Assembly: GCA_037576215.1 (NCBI GenBank)
Contig: JBANDB010000007.1
Location: 3,627,001 to 3,691,000 of the forward strand
From: Armillaria gallica
Lineage: Eukaryota > Basidiomycota > Agaricomycetes > Agaricales > Physalacriaceae
Direction: 5' to 3'
DNA: 64,000 nucleotides
Part shown: positions 12,317-23,400 of the stretch, in pieces
How positions within the stretch are numbered: the first letter of the stretch is position 1
How the letters are laid out: each line of letters starts with the position of its first letter
Notes under the pieces: generated by a model
Told to the model about the DNA's origin: nothing
Databases searched by the model: none
What the model saw: the letters and a program-made list of their open reading frames with translations, nothing else
Position numbers and translations under genes: made by a program

Positions 12317-13197
12317 TAGGGATGTGCACCGTACCGTTACGGATACGGCCGTATCCTTAACGGATGCCTACGGATACGGATGGGCCGTAACCGTACCGTA
12401 GGGAGTGAAAAAGTGAGCGTCACGGTACGTACGGGCATAAATACGGACGTAACGGCCGTGTTACGGTCATAGAATACATTAGTTGTATGTCCGCATATCC
12501 CTACAGCATAGTTATATACATAACAATATCCTTTGTCGTCACCTAATGCAATCTACAGCAGTGCGACCATGGCAGTTGTACGAGCTGCTTACCTGATCAC
12601 AAAAATCCATCATAACTCTGTTACCACAGCACCCTCATTCAGCTCTTCAGAGCTGCCTTGGGGAATGCTTATAATGAGCCGTGATCTTTACACTGAGAGA
12701 GCCTTGGACAAACAAAAGCAGCGCGTCATGGACAACAAGATCAGGCACCAGAAGATTTCATTAGGGGCTACCCAGGTCCCAGAGAGAATTTCGAGTAAGT
12801 AGCTGATTGCTCCCACTGAGGAGGTTGAAACACCCACTGACAGATGGTGGAAAGCGGTTTAAGAGAAGTAGTATAGATTATATAGATAAGACAAGAAGAT
12901 ATCCGACTTTGAGGTGAGTAGAATGCAGGGAAAGGATCTAAGGAGATAAAACCAGAGGATAGCTTCCTCACTACCGCATCGTTGGTGCGAGAGAATGGCC
13001 ACGTCATAGTTTGATTTTAGCTGCCTTAATTGGACTGCCGTATACGGCCGTAATGGCTTGTCCCGTACAGTAGCAACGGTTACTGACCGTACCGTGTCCC
13101 GTACCGTACCTTGCAGCTTCATGCATGCCACGGTACGGACCCGTATCCGTATCTGCCGTACGTATCTGCCGTATTACAGATACAGTGCACATCCCTA
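12317..13197. mobile_element. Non-autonomous hAT-like transposon, complete, 881 bp
   Basis: The element starts TAGGGATGTGCAC and ends with the exact inverse GTGCACATCCCTA. It is flanked on both sides by the identical 8 bp CTCATCTT (12309-12316 and 13198-13205), the duplication length typical of hAT transposases. The subterminal 100-150 bp at each end are packed with short CCGTA/ACGGATACGG motifs in both orientations, as expected for transposase binding sites. An 89-codon frame at 12533-12802 shows no hAT dimerisation or RNase H-like motif, so the element depends on a transposase from elsewhere. It splits an otherwise continuous flanking sequence. Confidence 0.88.
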
Positions 13198-14819
13198 CTC
13201 ATCTTTGTCCCGCCCTCTTCCTCGACATCACCCACCTTCCAGCGCCCTCCATCCACGTCCTTTTTCTCCAGCATCCTTCCTCCAGATACTCTCAGGGCCC
13301 TGCATCAGAGCACGACCGTCCCCACTGGCACCGTTGTCGTGTTGGTCATCATCGTCGTGGCTAGTTTCGCCTTCGATAGCTCCTCCAGTGCCAAGATGGT
13401 GGCTGATATTGACTGTCTGGACGGATTACACACTGTTGTGGTGTGCGGATGTCATCTGTAGAGGTGATTGGCACCGATGTCAATGCGGGAGGTTCTGAAG
13501 GGGCTGCGATGGGGATGGGGATGGGTATGAATTCGAGGGCGTGATGGTGGTCTGCGTGGGTCGTCATTGTCGTGGGACCTACTGGTGTCGTCGTAGCCAT
13601 GGTGGATGGAGAAATAGCAGTGCTACCTCCACCAAGGGCTTATGCAGGCAGTGGAGGCAGGACTGAGGATACATGCAATCCAGGGCTCTTGGGGCTGCCG
13701 GATGCGCAAAAAGTATCTAAAGATATTAGTAAGGATCTAAATAATGAACACATACCTTTTCATGCCCACGAGAGGGCTGTTCAGTGAGCAGACACACGAT
13801 TCGGCGTGGTAATGGTCGACGTCGAAGGTGGAAGTGAAGCTGTTGCCATATAAGGCCAATGTTTGTTGTTGTTGAATTCTAAGGTATAACTTAAGAACGC
13901 TCAGGGTCCTACCCACGAAATCACTCAGAAATGGACGAATCCTCGTTACCTCGGACTTGTAACACCCAGGATCGAGGCGCCAAGCTCTAGTGGTATTACC
14001 ATAATCACTGGAGATGAAGCAGTTACTGTACCATTTGAATCACTTCAAATGGCTTGTGACATGCGACATATTTGTACCTTACCGAATGATCGAATACAGG
14101 GTCAGTGACAGTGACATTCATACAAAATTCAAATAATATTGCTATTACTGTACCTGATCAGGAAGCTGGACATATATGGAAGCTGGACACTCCGACTTTT
14201 CTTGGCAACTACTCAACGGAATTGCGAACAGATTTTTGCAGTGTCATCTGACTACTATTGGGCATCTTCTTCAATATGTCTAGTGGTCCCTTTCCACATT
14301 ATGTACCCTACAATTTTGATATTTCTTTCTGAAAGGCCCAGATTGGTGCATAATATACAATGTGTATCAACTTTGTAGCTCATTATAGCGTGTGCACGCA
14401 TCTATATAATAAGACAGGTAGCGAAGATGACATAATAAGGCGGACTTTCAATTTCCAGCCATTGCCAGACCACGGCCTATTCCGGCTGAGTTTGAACTTC
14501 ACCATGCTGCTATGGTGCGGTTCAAGCCTGCCCCCTTTCCTTCTTACCCTCTGCTCTGTTCCACTCTCCCCCTCACAGTATACCATCTCAAGCAAGCATT
14601 AGAGCCTTTTTACATATAATAAGGACTTTTGGAATCTCTCACAGTACTGTCTATCAATAATTGATTGAAGCTCTTTGTTTCTGATTTTTTCTGCAGGTGC
14701 CTTTGCCTCTTCCTTACACAGTGTTGCTACTATTTCCACCTCTCCATACCCTGTGATGTGTACCACTCCTATTTTTCTAAGATTTATGCTCACAGCTTTC
14801 TTTTTAAATTTTGATAGGT
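13198..14819. other. Non-coding interval and Helitron 5' flank
   Basis: No recognisable gene. At 13361-13600 the minus strand has an 80-codon proline/threonine-rich frame of unknown nature. The interval 14024-14051 contains a perfect inverted repeat, CATTTGAA and TTCAAATG around TCAC. That 28-bp string also occurs, reversed, at about 48607-48634. GGAAGCTGGACA occurs twice at about 14160-14190 and again, reversed, near 48340. The last 150 bp end in a pyrimidine-rich tract and TTTTGATAG, a likely 3' splice site at about 14818 for the first Helitron coding exon. Confidence 0.5.
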
Positions 14820-17800
14820 CTCCATCTACTCCTACCAGAGAGAATGATCATTTTGATTTTCCGGCTCCAGTTACACCAGAGCAGAATCGTCATGCAGAAT
14901 GGGAGCAGGATCGTCTTCAGCATCTTCAGATGACCTCCCCCTCTAATCGTTGTGGTCGATCACCACATCCAGGTCCTGATCCTGATATTGAACTTCCATG
15001 TTTTAATATACCACCTGAGACCCGTATTTCATCTCAGTTAGATCGTCCACGTGAACATCCCATGCCTGTAGTACCAACTCTTCCTGTTTTTCCCACCAGA
15101 GGTAGACGTCGTAGACAATTACGTGGTGGTGCTCCTGAAGGACAGTCATCTGTGTTTGATAGTACTTCTGTTCCACAGCTTCCTGTAGGTCCACAGGGCC
15201 AAGGATGTGGTGGTGGTCGAGGACATGGGCAAGGGAGAGCTATTGAAATTCATCCTCCACACACTGAGCCACCACAAAATATTGATCGAATAACTTCTGC
15301 TGAGCATCGCCAGCAATCACCCTCACCTACAAGAGAGTCACCACCTCTACAGCCACCTTTACCTCTACCACATCAACATCAACCACCACATGCTATTCCT
15401 GTACAACTTCCTCTGGCAAGACGTCCATATGCTGAGGTGCACTCTCAGCATAATATTGGAAGTAGAAAGTATGTTTGTGAACATTGTAAGGCATTACATT
15501 GGCATGAGGAACGACTTAAGAATAAGTCAAAAGCTACACCGCATTTTGGGATGTGCTGTCTACAAGGGCAGGTCAAATTACCTCCTCTTCTTCCTGCTCC
15601 TGCCATTCTTCAAAATCTTCTTTGTGGCAACAATCCATTATCAAAAGTCTTCTTACAAGATATCAGGCAGTATAATGCAGCATTGGCATTTACATCCTTA
15701 GCTGTAAAGATTGATGAGGCAATTACCAATTCTTCAGGACCATACTGCTTCCATGTATCTGGCGAGCTTCATCATCGGATGGGATCCCTGCTGCCTCAGG
15801 AAGAAGGGAAATTGTCTTATGCACAGCTGTATATACATGATCCAGTGGAGGCATTGAGTATGCGCAATCGTCGCAATCCTAATCTAAATCCAGAAATCAT
15901 GTCCCAATTACAGGATTTAATGCAGGATGTAAATCCATATGTTGCTTTATATGACATGCATATCTCATTATGAAAGACAAACCCTGTGAAGAGTATCCAA
16001 ATATTGAAGTGCGATTGCATGTGGGTGATGGAACTGATGGGCGATGATATAATCTTCCAACAGTAGATGAGTTGGCTGCTATTATTCCTGGAGATGGATC
16101 TGAGCCTGTTAAAATGATCGAGATATTATTTTACGTATGCATGATCATTCTCTCAAGCACATTAGTCAACTTCATCCAAGTTATCAATCTCTTCATTATG
16201 TTCTCCTTTTTCCATATGGAGAATTGGGTTGGAATATACATATGCTCCTGGAAGAGACTGAAACAAGTGAATGTAGAGAAAATAAAAGGGTTACTCAACA
16301 TATGTATTATGCCTACCGTCTACATGATCGTCCAATATTTGAACCAAATGCACCATTATATAGAGGAGGACAGCTCTACCAGCAGTATATTGTAGATGCA
16401 TGGGCATCAATTGAACAAAATAATCTCAACTGGGTTCAGAATAATCAGAAAACTATTCATGCAGATCTGTATAAAGGATTGGTTGATGCAATGACCAATG
16501 CAGATGGATTAGAAAACTCTGGCCAGCATATTGTCTTACCATCATCACACACTGGAAGTCCACGTGCAATGTACCAGCTGTACCAAGACTCTATGGCAAT
16601 CTGTAGAGCCTTACAGAAGCCAGATATCTTTCTTACAATGACAGCAAACCCACAGTGGCCAGAAATTGTAGAGGCTCTGAAGCGTACAGATGGACCAGAT
16701 CAGAAGGTGGAGGATTGACCAGATATTGTGGCCAGGGTCTTCCAGTTGAAGAAGGAGGCTTTACTGGATGAAATCAAGAAGGGTGGAATATTTGGAAAAG
16801 TCAGAGCTATGGTGCATACTATTGAATTTCAGAAGCATGGACTCCCTCATATGCATCTTTTGATTTTTCTGGATCCTGAAGACAAGATTCGCACACCTGC
16901 TGATGCTGATTCAGTCTCATGTGCTCAGATTCCTGATCCTATTACTCAACCAATTCTTTATGAGATTGTCACCAGATGCATGGTCCATGGTCCATGTGAT
17001 CATCGCTGCAAGAAGGCTGATGGTCGCTGTTCAAAGAACTTTCCAAAAGACTTCAATGAGCACACTGAATTCACCACTGATGGATATCCCAATTTAGCAC
17101 ATCCTAACAATGGTCGTGAGTATGTTAAAATGCGTGGTGAAACCCGTACTGTCTATACCAACCGTGATATTGTCCCATACAATCCTTATCTCAGTGCAAA
17201 ATATAACTGTCACATCAATGTGGAGGTTTGTGTTTCTGTCAAGGCCATCAAATATATCCATAAATACATCTACAAGGGCCATGACAGGACTACATTAGAG
17301 GTTCAGGATCATGATGAGATTAAGGAGTTTCTGGATGCACGTTACATCTCTGCTATTGGATCATGCTGGAGAATCTTTTCATTTCAGCTACATCAGGAGG
17401 AGCCAAATGTTGTCCGTCTTCAGGTTCATCTCCCTGATGAACAGCTTATCACATATGATGAGAATGATAGTCCAGAAGAGGTGTTAGCAGCTGCAGAGGC
17501 AAAGACAACTACTCTGTTACAATGGTTTGATCTCAACAAAAGAGATCCCAGTGCACATCAGTATCTGTATCAAGACATTTCTGCCCACTATACCTGGAAC
17601 AGGAGCAAAAAACACTGGAATCCATGTCAAAGATACACAACTATTGGTGTTACCATTGGCTGAATGTATCAGACTGCTCCCTCATCTGGCGAGCAGTTCT
17701 ATCTGCGGCTTCTTTTGACTGCTGTTACCGGTGCTCAATCCTTCCAACATTTACGCACTGTCAACAATGTGGAGTGTGCTACTTTTAAAGAAGCATGCAT

Positions 17801-19653
17801 TGCTATGGGATTGCTGGAAAATGATAATGAATGGAGACAATGCTTACAGGAGGCAGCTATTATGCAGTCAGGAGCACAGCTACGATCACTATTTGTGACC
17901 CTTCTTCTCTTCTGCCAGCCAGCAAAGCCAGATGAGCTGTGGGAGGAGTTCAAGGAGAACATTTGTGATGATTTGGCATATAAGCTCTGTCAACGTGATG
18001 TTCAAAATCCAACAGATGCTCAGCTCTATGATTTTGGTCTCCATCTTATCAATAAGCTTCTTCAATCTCATGGTCATCGTCTCTCTGAGTGGACTGAGAT
18101 GCCAGCCTCTATCATGGACTGGGCTGCTTATGAAGATAATCCTCTTCTGGCTGCACAGCTGGCTTATGATATCCCATCTCTGCAGCAATTAGTTGCAAAC
18201 AATCTTCAAACATTCAATGAAGAGCAAAAGACTGCTTATAATATTGTGTTTGACTCTGCTATGAATGAACAAGGGAAATTGGTATTTCTGCATAGTGCTG
18301 GAGGTGGTGGAAAGACTTTTGTGTGCAATACTATTGCTGCTGCTGTTCGTGCTGAAGGAAAGATTGCATTGACCTGTGCCTCCTTCGGTATATCAGCAAT
18401 TCTCTTAGTTGGAGGGTGTACCAGCCACAGCACCTTCAAAATTCCAATTCCCTCACGTGACGATACAACATGCAGTATTTGTAGAGGGACTCACTTAGCT
18501 GAACTTCTTTGTAGAACTTCTCTCATCATTTGGGATGAGGTTCCTATGCAGAACTGACATGATATTGAGACTGTATTAATCGTACTCTTCGTGATGTCTG
18601 CAATAAGGATGTTCCTTTTGGAGGAAAAACTGTACTTTTTGGTGGTATGTGTCCTTACTCTAAATTACTATAGATTGTCATTTCTGATTATTTATTTTGG
18701 GAGACTTTCATCAGACATTGCCAGTTGTATCACAAGGATCACAGGAGCAGATTGTTGCAGCTTCATTTCGCTGTTCACCTTTATGGCCTCACATTGAAGT
18801 CATTCATTTAAAGAAAAACATGCACTTGGATCAGACTCCTGAAAATGTAGAGTTTGCCCATTGGCTACTTACTGTTGGTGCAGGTGAAGGACTTACTGAT
18901 GATCGTACTATCACTCTTCCTGCTTCTATGCATCTGGCCAACAATTCACTCTCTGAACTCATTAAATATATCTATCCAAACATTCAAGCTGGCCACTTCC
19001 AAGACTGCTTCTTTTTAGAACGAACAATTCTCTCTGGATGCAATGATGATGTTGATGAAATCAATCAACAGGTTCTGGATATGTTTCCAGGACAAGAGAC
19101 AGTTTATTGGAGTACAGACAAGACAATAGAGGAAGAGTTGGATGATGCTGCTACTCTTTATCCAGTGGAGTTTCTTCAAACTTTCAATGCCTCTGGATTG
19201 CCACGTGCAAAGCTGGCTCTCAAAGTTGGATGTCCTCTTATGCTTCTCTGCAATCTGGATCCAGCAAATGGCTTATGCAATGGGACATGGATGATTCTCA
19301 CACATTTCCGTCCTCATGTATTAGAATGTCGTCTTCTCAGTGGTAATAATGCAGGCAAGACTGTTTTCATCCCACACATCACAATCAATGCAGATACAGC
19401 TGAACTTCCTATTGCATTTTCACGTCGTCAATTTCCAGTCAGGTTGGCTTTTGCAATGACAATCAACAAGTCTCAAGGACAGTCAGTTACTTATGTTGGA
19501 TTAGATTTATGTACTCCTGTTTTTTCTCATGGACAACTGTATGTAGCACTTAGCCATTGCACTTCTGGACAACGGATTTGAGTTCTGTTTCCAGATACAG
19601 AAAAAGGTACAAATACTTTGAATATTGTATACCCTGAGGCTCTATTACATTGA
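14820..19653 (+). pseudogene. Decayed Helitron Rep/PIF1 helicase
   Basis: This is the transposase of a rolling-circle Helitron. Domains in order are: a proline/glutamine-rich N-terminus (to about 15450); a cysteine-containing N-terminal segment (CEHCKALHW, about 15475); the Helitron-like N domain (to about 16700); the HUH Rep nuclease, with HGLPHMH at about 16836-16856 and the tyrosine pair in KYIHKYIYKGHD near 17250; then a PIF1-type helicase with Walker A AGGGGKT near 18300, Walker B LIIWDE near 18530, DFHQTLPVV near 18705 and NKSQGQS near 19465. Breaks: frameshifts near 15957, 16130 and 18573, and in-frame TGA at 16045, 16716, 17661, 18555 and 19579. Each TGA falls where related proteins carry Arg. 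A GTATGT intron donor at about 18643 pairs with a mutated acceptor near 18697. The protein cannot be made as it stands. Exact Helitron ends (5' TC, 3' hairpin and CTRR) were not placed. Confidence 0.85.
16728..17663 (+). pseudogene. Helitron HUH Rep nuclease segment
   Basis: This is the open stretch between two in-frame TGA codons that carries the catalytic core. The HMH metal-binding motif is at residues 37-43 of the stretch. A cysteine/histidine-rich segment (PCDHRCKKADGRCSKNF) follows at residues 86-103. The paired catalytic tyrosines are in KYIHKYIYKGHD. The residues needed for strand nicking and transfer are therefore still present even though the full polypeptide is interrupted. It shares the frame with the helicase segment that follows. 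Confidence 0.8.
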
Positions 19654-20405
19654 TAATAGATATTTGTTTCTGAACTAATAACTGACACTCCTAAGTAATA
19701 AGCTGGGTTTGGGGCAGGCCCCAACAAGCCGAAGTCCCGTGTCGTAGTCAGGTTGCCAGGACCCGAGGTACGAGGGTCCAGCAATCGTGATGAAGACACG
19801 GGGCATAGGCTTGTCAAGTCAGGACATGAGAATATACTTGTCATTGGTAAGACTGAATTTAGATAGTAGAGACAGTCTGGAGGCTACATTTGAATGGACC
19901 AGATAATATATATGCCACATGTGGTCATTTTGCCCTGTTTCTAATGCACCTCCTTATCCATGACCTGGACAGCCAAAACCCATGTTCAGTATGCTAAAAA
20001 ATCCAAAATACATTTACTTTCCATTTTGCATTGTCTGCCAGTCTTTTCATGCTCTTCCAACAATTCCAGAGCTTGTGTCCAGCTTCCCTGCATCAGGAAA
20101 ACCCAGACTTGGTCTTTACCATCTTTTTGGTCTTGAACAAGACGGAAAAGCCCCAAAAGACTCAAGACTTCGGGTCTTGATCAACTGAGGTACATCTTCT
20201 TGTCAAGAACGATTTCGTCTTACAAAGACAGATTTTTTCTTCATAAAGATGTCTGATATTAGGATCGAGACATAAATCCAGCATATAAACAGACAATAAA
20301 CTGTGACGGTCCTCCTAGCATTGATTGACAATCTATCTTCTATTTCAATAGGATATTGAGCATGACGTAGAACTACTCAGAGATGTCCATCAATACATAG
20401 CTCCA
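19654..20405. other. Interval between the Helitron coding region and the DUF6532-like gene
   Basis: No gene seen. It probably includes the Helitron 3' end. A 17-bp string at about 20091-20107 (CATCAGGAAAACCCAGA) recurs in reverse at 48147-48163, matching the order expected of a short Helitron derivative there. The repeated CTTGGTCTT/TCTTGAAC tracts near 20110-20180 could form hairpins. Confidence 0.4.
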
Positions 20406-23400
20406 TCAACCGATGACCATGCTACTGTTGTCGGACTCAAAACCATCATCCTCACCAGGGTTCACAGAACCGCCACTACAGTCCACATCGTCCTGCACCT
20501 CGTCCTCATCTTCTTCCCCAGAACTAACAGTTGATTTGTCGCTATCACTGCCTTCCTCTGAGTCGGGCTCGGGGGGATCAGATCTGAACATGACATCCTC
20601 GGCTTCCTCGACGAGATCTGGCGAAGCAGAATGAGCCAATGTAGATATCTTACGTTTCTTCTTGGAAGAACTTGTCTCGATGGCCTTCTTGATATCAGCA
20701 AACAGGTCATTCCACTTATCTTCCTTCCATGACGCCAGGGTTGTGAGGTATTGAGATACACATTTCGTCTTGACTGTCTTCTTCCTCGCATCCTTTCTGT
20801 ATTTTAGACACTCAGCAGCACTTAGAGTGTATTCTTCGGTTATATCATTGTAATTTTGATGCGAAAATGCAGGTGCGCTATTGTTGAAAAATGCACCGGT
20901 GGTCCACATAGAAACAGCACGTTCAACCTAGCTCCAGTGAGTACCTGTTACGATTTATTTGTTTTTTGCCTTATCTTATCTTATCATGGGAAACCGGACC
21001 GACTGGGCCCCTGATCACAGGAGTAACAAGGGCTACAAGATAACATTCCCATGTTATCACTTCGTTATCACACCATGTCGCTTCGCTATTGTGTGCCCAT
21101 ACGTTCTCGCTCCAACAACGCATGTTCATGAACTCTATCTTTCTTACATGGTTTATTATTAGAATCCTCACTTCGCATACTTAAGTAGTAGCTCTCATTG
21201 TATGTACCCCAGCTTTGAGCTAACTTTAATCTATACCGAAACTATCGCTTAATTCGTCATGGATGGCTAAGGAATTAGTCTTAACGCCTATTGCTTAAGG
21301 GACTCATCGGTGACTGCTCGAACGCGAGACAGCCGTTGTTTACCCTTGATAGGAGTTCGGGTCTAATAATTAGCTTGAAGCTTACCCTTTGCTCCTTAAC
21401 CGGAGCCTACAGATGTCAACGACACTCGAGATTCTACTATCCACAGTCTACCTCGGTGTTGGACTAGCATTTTTCGCAGCTACACTCATATTGGCAATTG
21501 TACACTACCAAAGGACAACTCGCCGCAGGTGCAACAGAAGAATTCAGTATCCTCCCCCCCCTCTAAACTATGTCCTCCCACAGCAGCCACCACCGGCGCA
21601 CTTCTACCCACCCTTACCGCCACGAGCCCCAGCAGTCGATGAGCACACTAGCCTCGACAGGAGAGATGAGGAAGACGTTCCTGGGGAGGTGGAAGTCAGC
21701 ATTCAAGAAGGAAGCAATGGAGGTACTCCCGGAGCAAGGCTCCCCTTTATTGAGCTTTCTACCAACCCACCCTCTCCTCACCAGTCCGCCGGCACTACCC
21801 CCCATCCGACAACATGAGATGTTCCTACTGCCGCAGACCTGGCAAGGTACCTCGTCCGACTCGGATTGGGGTGAGCAGGCCCTGGCACATCCCCAGCCGC
21901 AGAGCAACCTACCAGCAGTCGTCCTGGGGGTAGCAGAGTACCAGCAGTCGCCCCCGACCCTTACGAGATTCGCGTCAGTTCCACTTCCGAGCTCAACCTC
22001 GTCTGGGACAACCTCAACCTCCCCTTTACTGCCTTCATCGATTACCACCCAAATCCCTATGCCGTCCCTCACTACTGGGACACCCCGGTATGAGTCACGA
22101 CACGATCTCCCACTCCCCCAGTCCCCAACAGACAGTCTTCGACGCCTGAGTTCCCCCCTTGTGGAACCCCAGAGGCCTCGAACAGACTTGCCATTCCAAG
22201 GTGAACGAGGGAGCCACCAAGATAAGCAGTCGACGTCGCGCAGGAGCTCGATTGGCGCTACCGGGTCGATGAACAGGGACTCAATTGGTACGACCACGAA
22301 AGAAGAGCAGCAGAGGCAGAGTGAGCGGCAGAGTTCAGAAGAATCGATGTTGAGGCAGGAAGGATCGAAGCCAGGGACTACCCCAGTATCGACAAGTGAG
22401 GAGAAACAGTATACCACACCGCCAATAGCTCCAGGACCGAGGTACTCCCCATCAGAGAGCATGTCAATGGAGTCGTCAGGAGGAGAAGTCCCTCCCCAAG
22501 CCCTGTCCCAACCCTCGAGGTCCTGAACACTCCCCCAGCTGACCACCCCGATAACCATTGCCCAGGCATTATACCTCCTGTCGATAGGCAAGCTGGTTCA
22601 GGTCTCCGCCGTCCTCCTTGCCACATCCCTAGAGGAGCTCTTTGAGCACTTCAGGGAAGAATTACTAGCGGATTGAGATTGGGCCTTGACGCCGGCCGGG
22701 AGAGATTACGCACATTACAGATACAGCTATATATTGAAAGAAGAAGCCGCTCATTTTGCCTGCGTCACCTATAACATGATTCATCAAGACCGCCATGCCG
22801 AGGTACCGGCTAGATACCAGCGGCCCCAGATCGTATTACTGCCGATAACATATATGCCGGAACCAATGGAGGACAAACTGCCGGTAGCACCGCCGCGAGT
22901 TGCCATGCCTGAGTACCCAAGATGGCAGCCGGGCTACGCCGCCGCAGCACCCAGTTATGCCTACCCCCAGGGATATGGACCGCCAGACACCCAGAAGGGG
23001 TCAGCGGCCCCCACTACCTGTTTCAATTCTTTCTTGGTTCCATCCTCCGTAGTGAAGTCGCAAAAGGGTATATTCGAATGCGTATTGTTAACTACAGAAG
23101 TACTATGAGTATTACAACCAGGTGACAAAGGCGTACCTGATGAAACCAAGTCCTTCGCCGAGTCAGTCAAATCATTTACTGCTCGGCACCGTCTTTTACC
23201 TCCTCAATCTTCGAATCCGTTTTCTCATTCGTTGCTACATGGTCCCAGTAGAAATTGAAGCGTCGAAGCGCCTCCTCCTTTGTTTTCGGCGATTTAGGAC
23301 AATCTCGCTTGAAATGTCCAAGCTGGCCACAATGGTAGCATTTTGCTTTAGCGCGTATCGCGTCGATATCCATCGGTTTGCCTGCTCCTCCGTAAATCGT

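Noticed and set aside
12533..12802. 89-codon frame as a hAT transposase remnant
   Set aside because: No catalytic or dimerisation motif is visible and it is far too short.
20928..20930. TAG as a premature stop in the DUF6532-like gene at the gypsy junction
   Set aside because: The TAG is the acceptor of a normal 50-bp GT/AG intron, so it is not translated.
21570..22526. 319-codon Ser/Pro-rich plus-strand frame as the real gypsy 1 gene
   Set aside because: The neighbouring frame that starts at 21413 reads as protein over the same stretch and is broken mainly by TGA. The open frame looks like a shadow with biased composition.
21614..22591. 325-codon minus-strand frame
   Set aside because: It is the complement of the proline-rich plus-strand ORF and has no domain.
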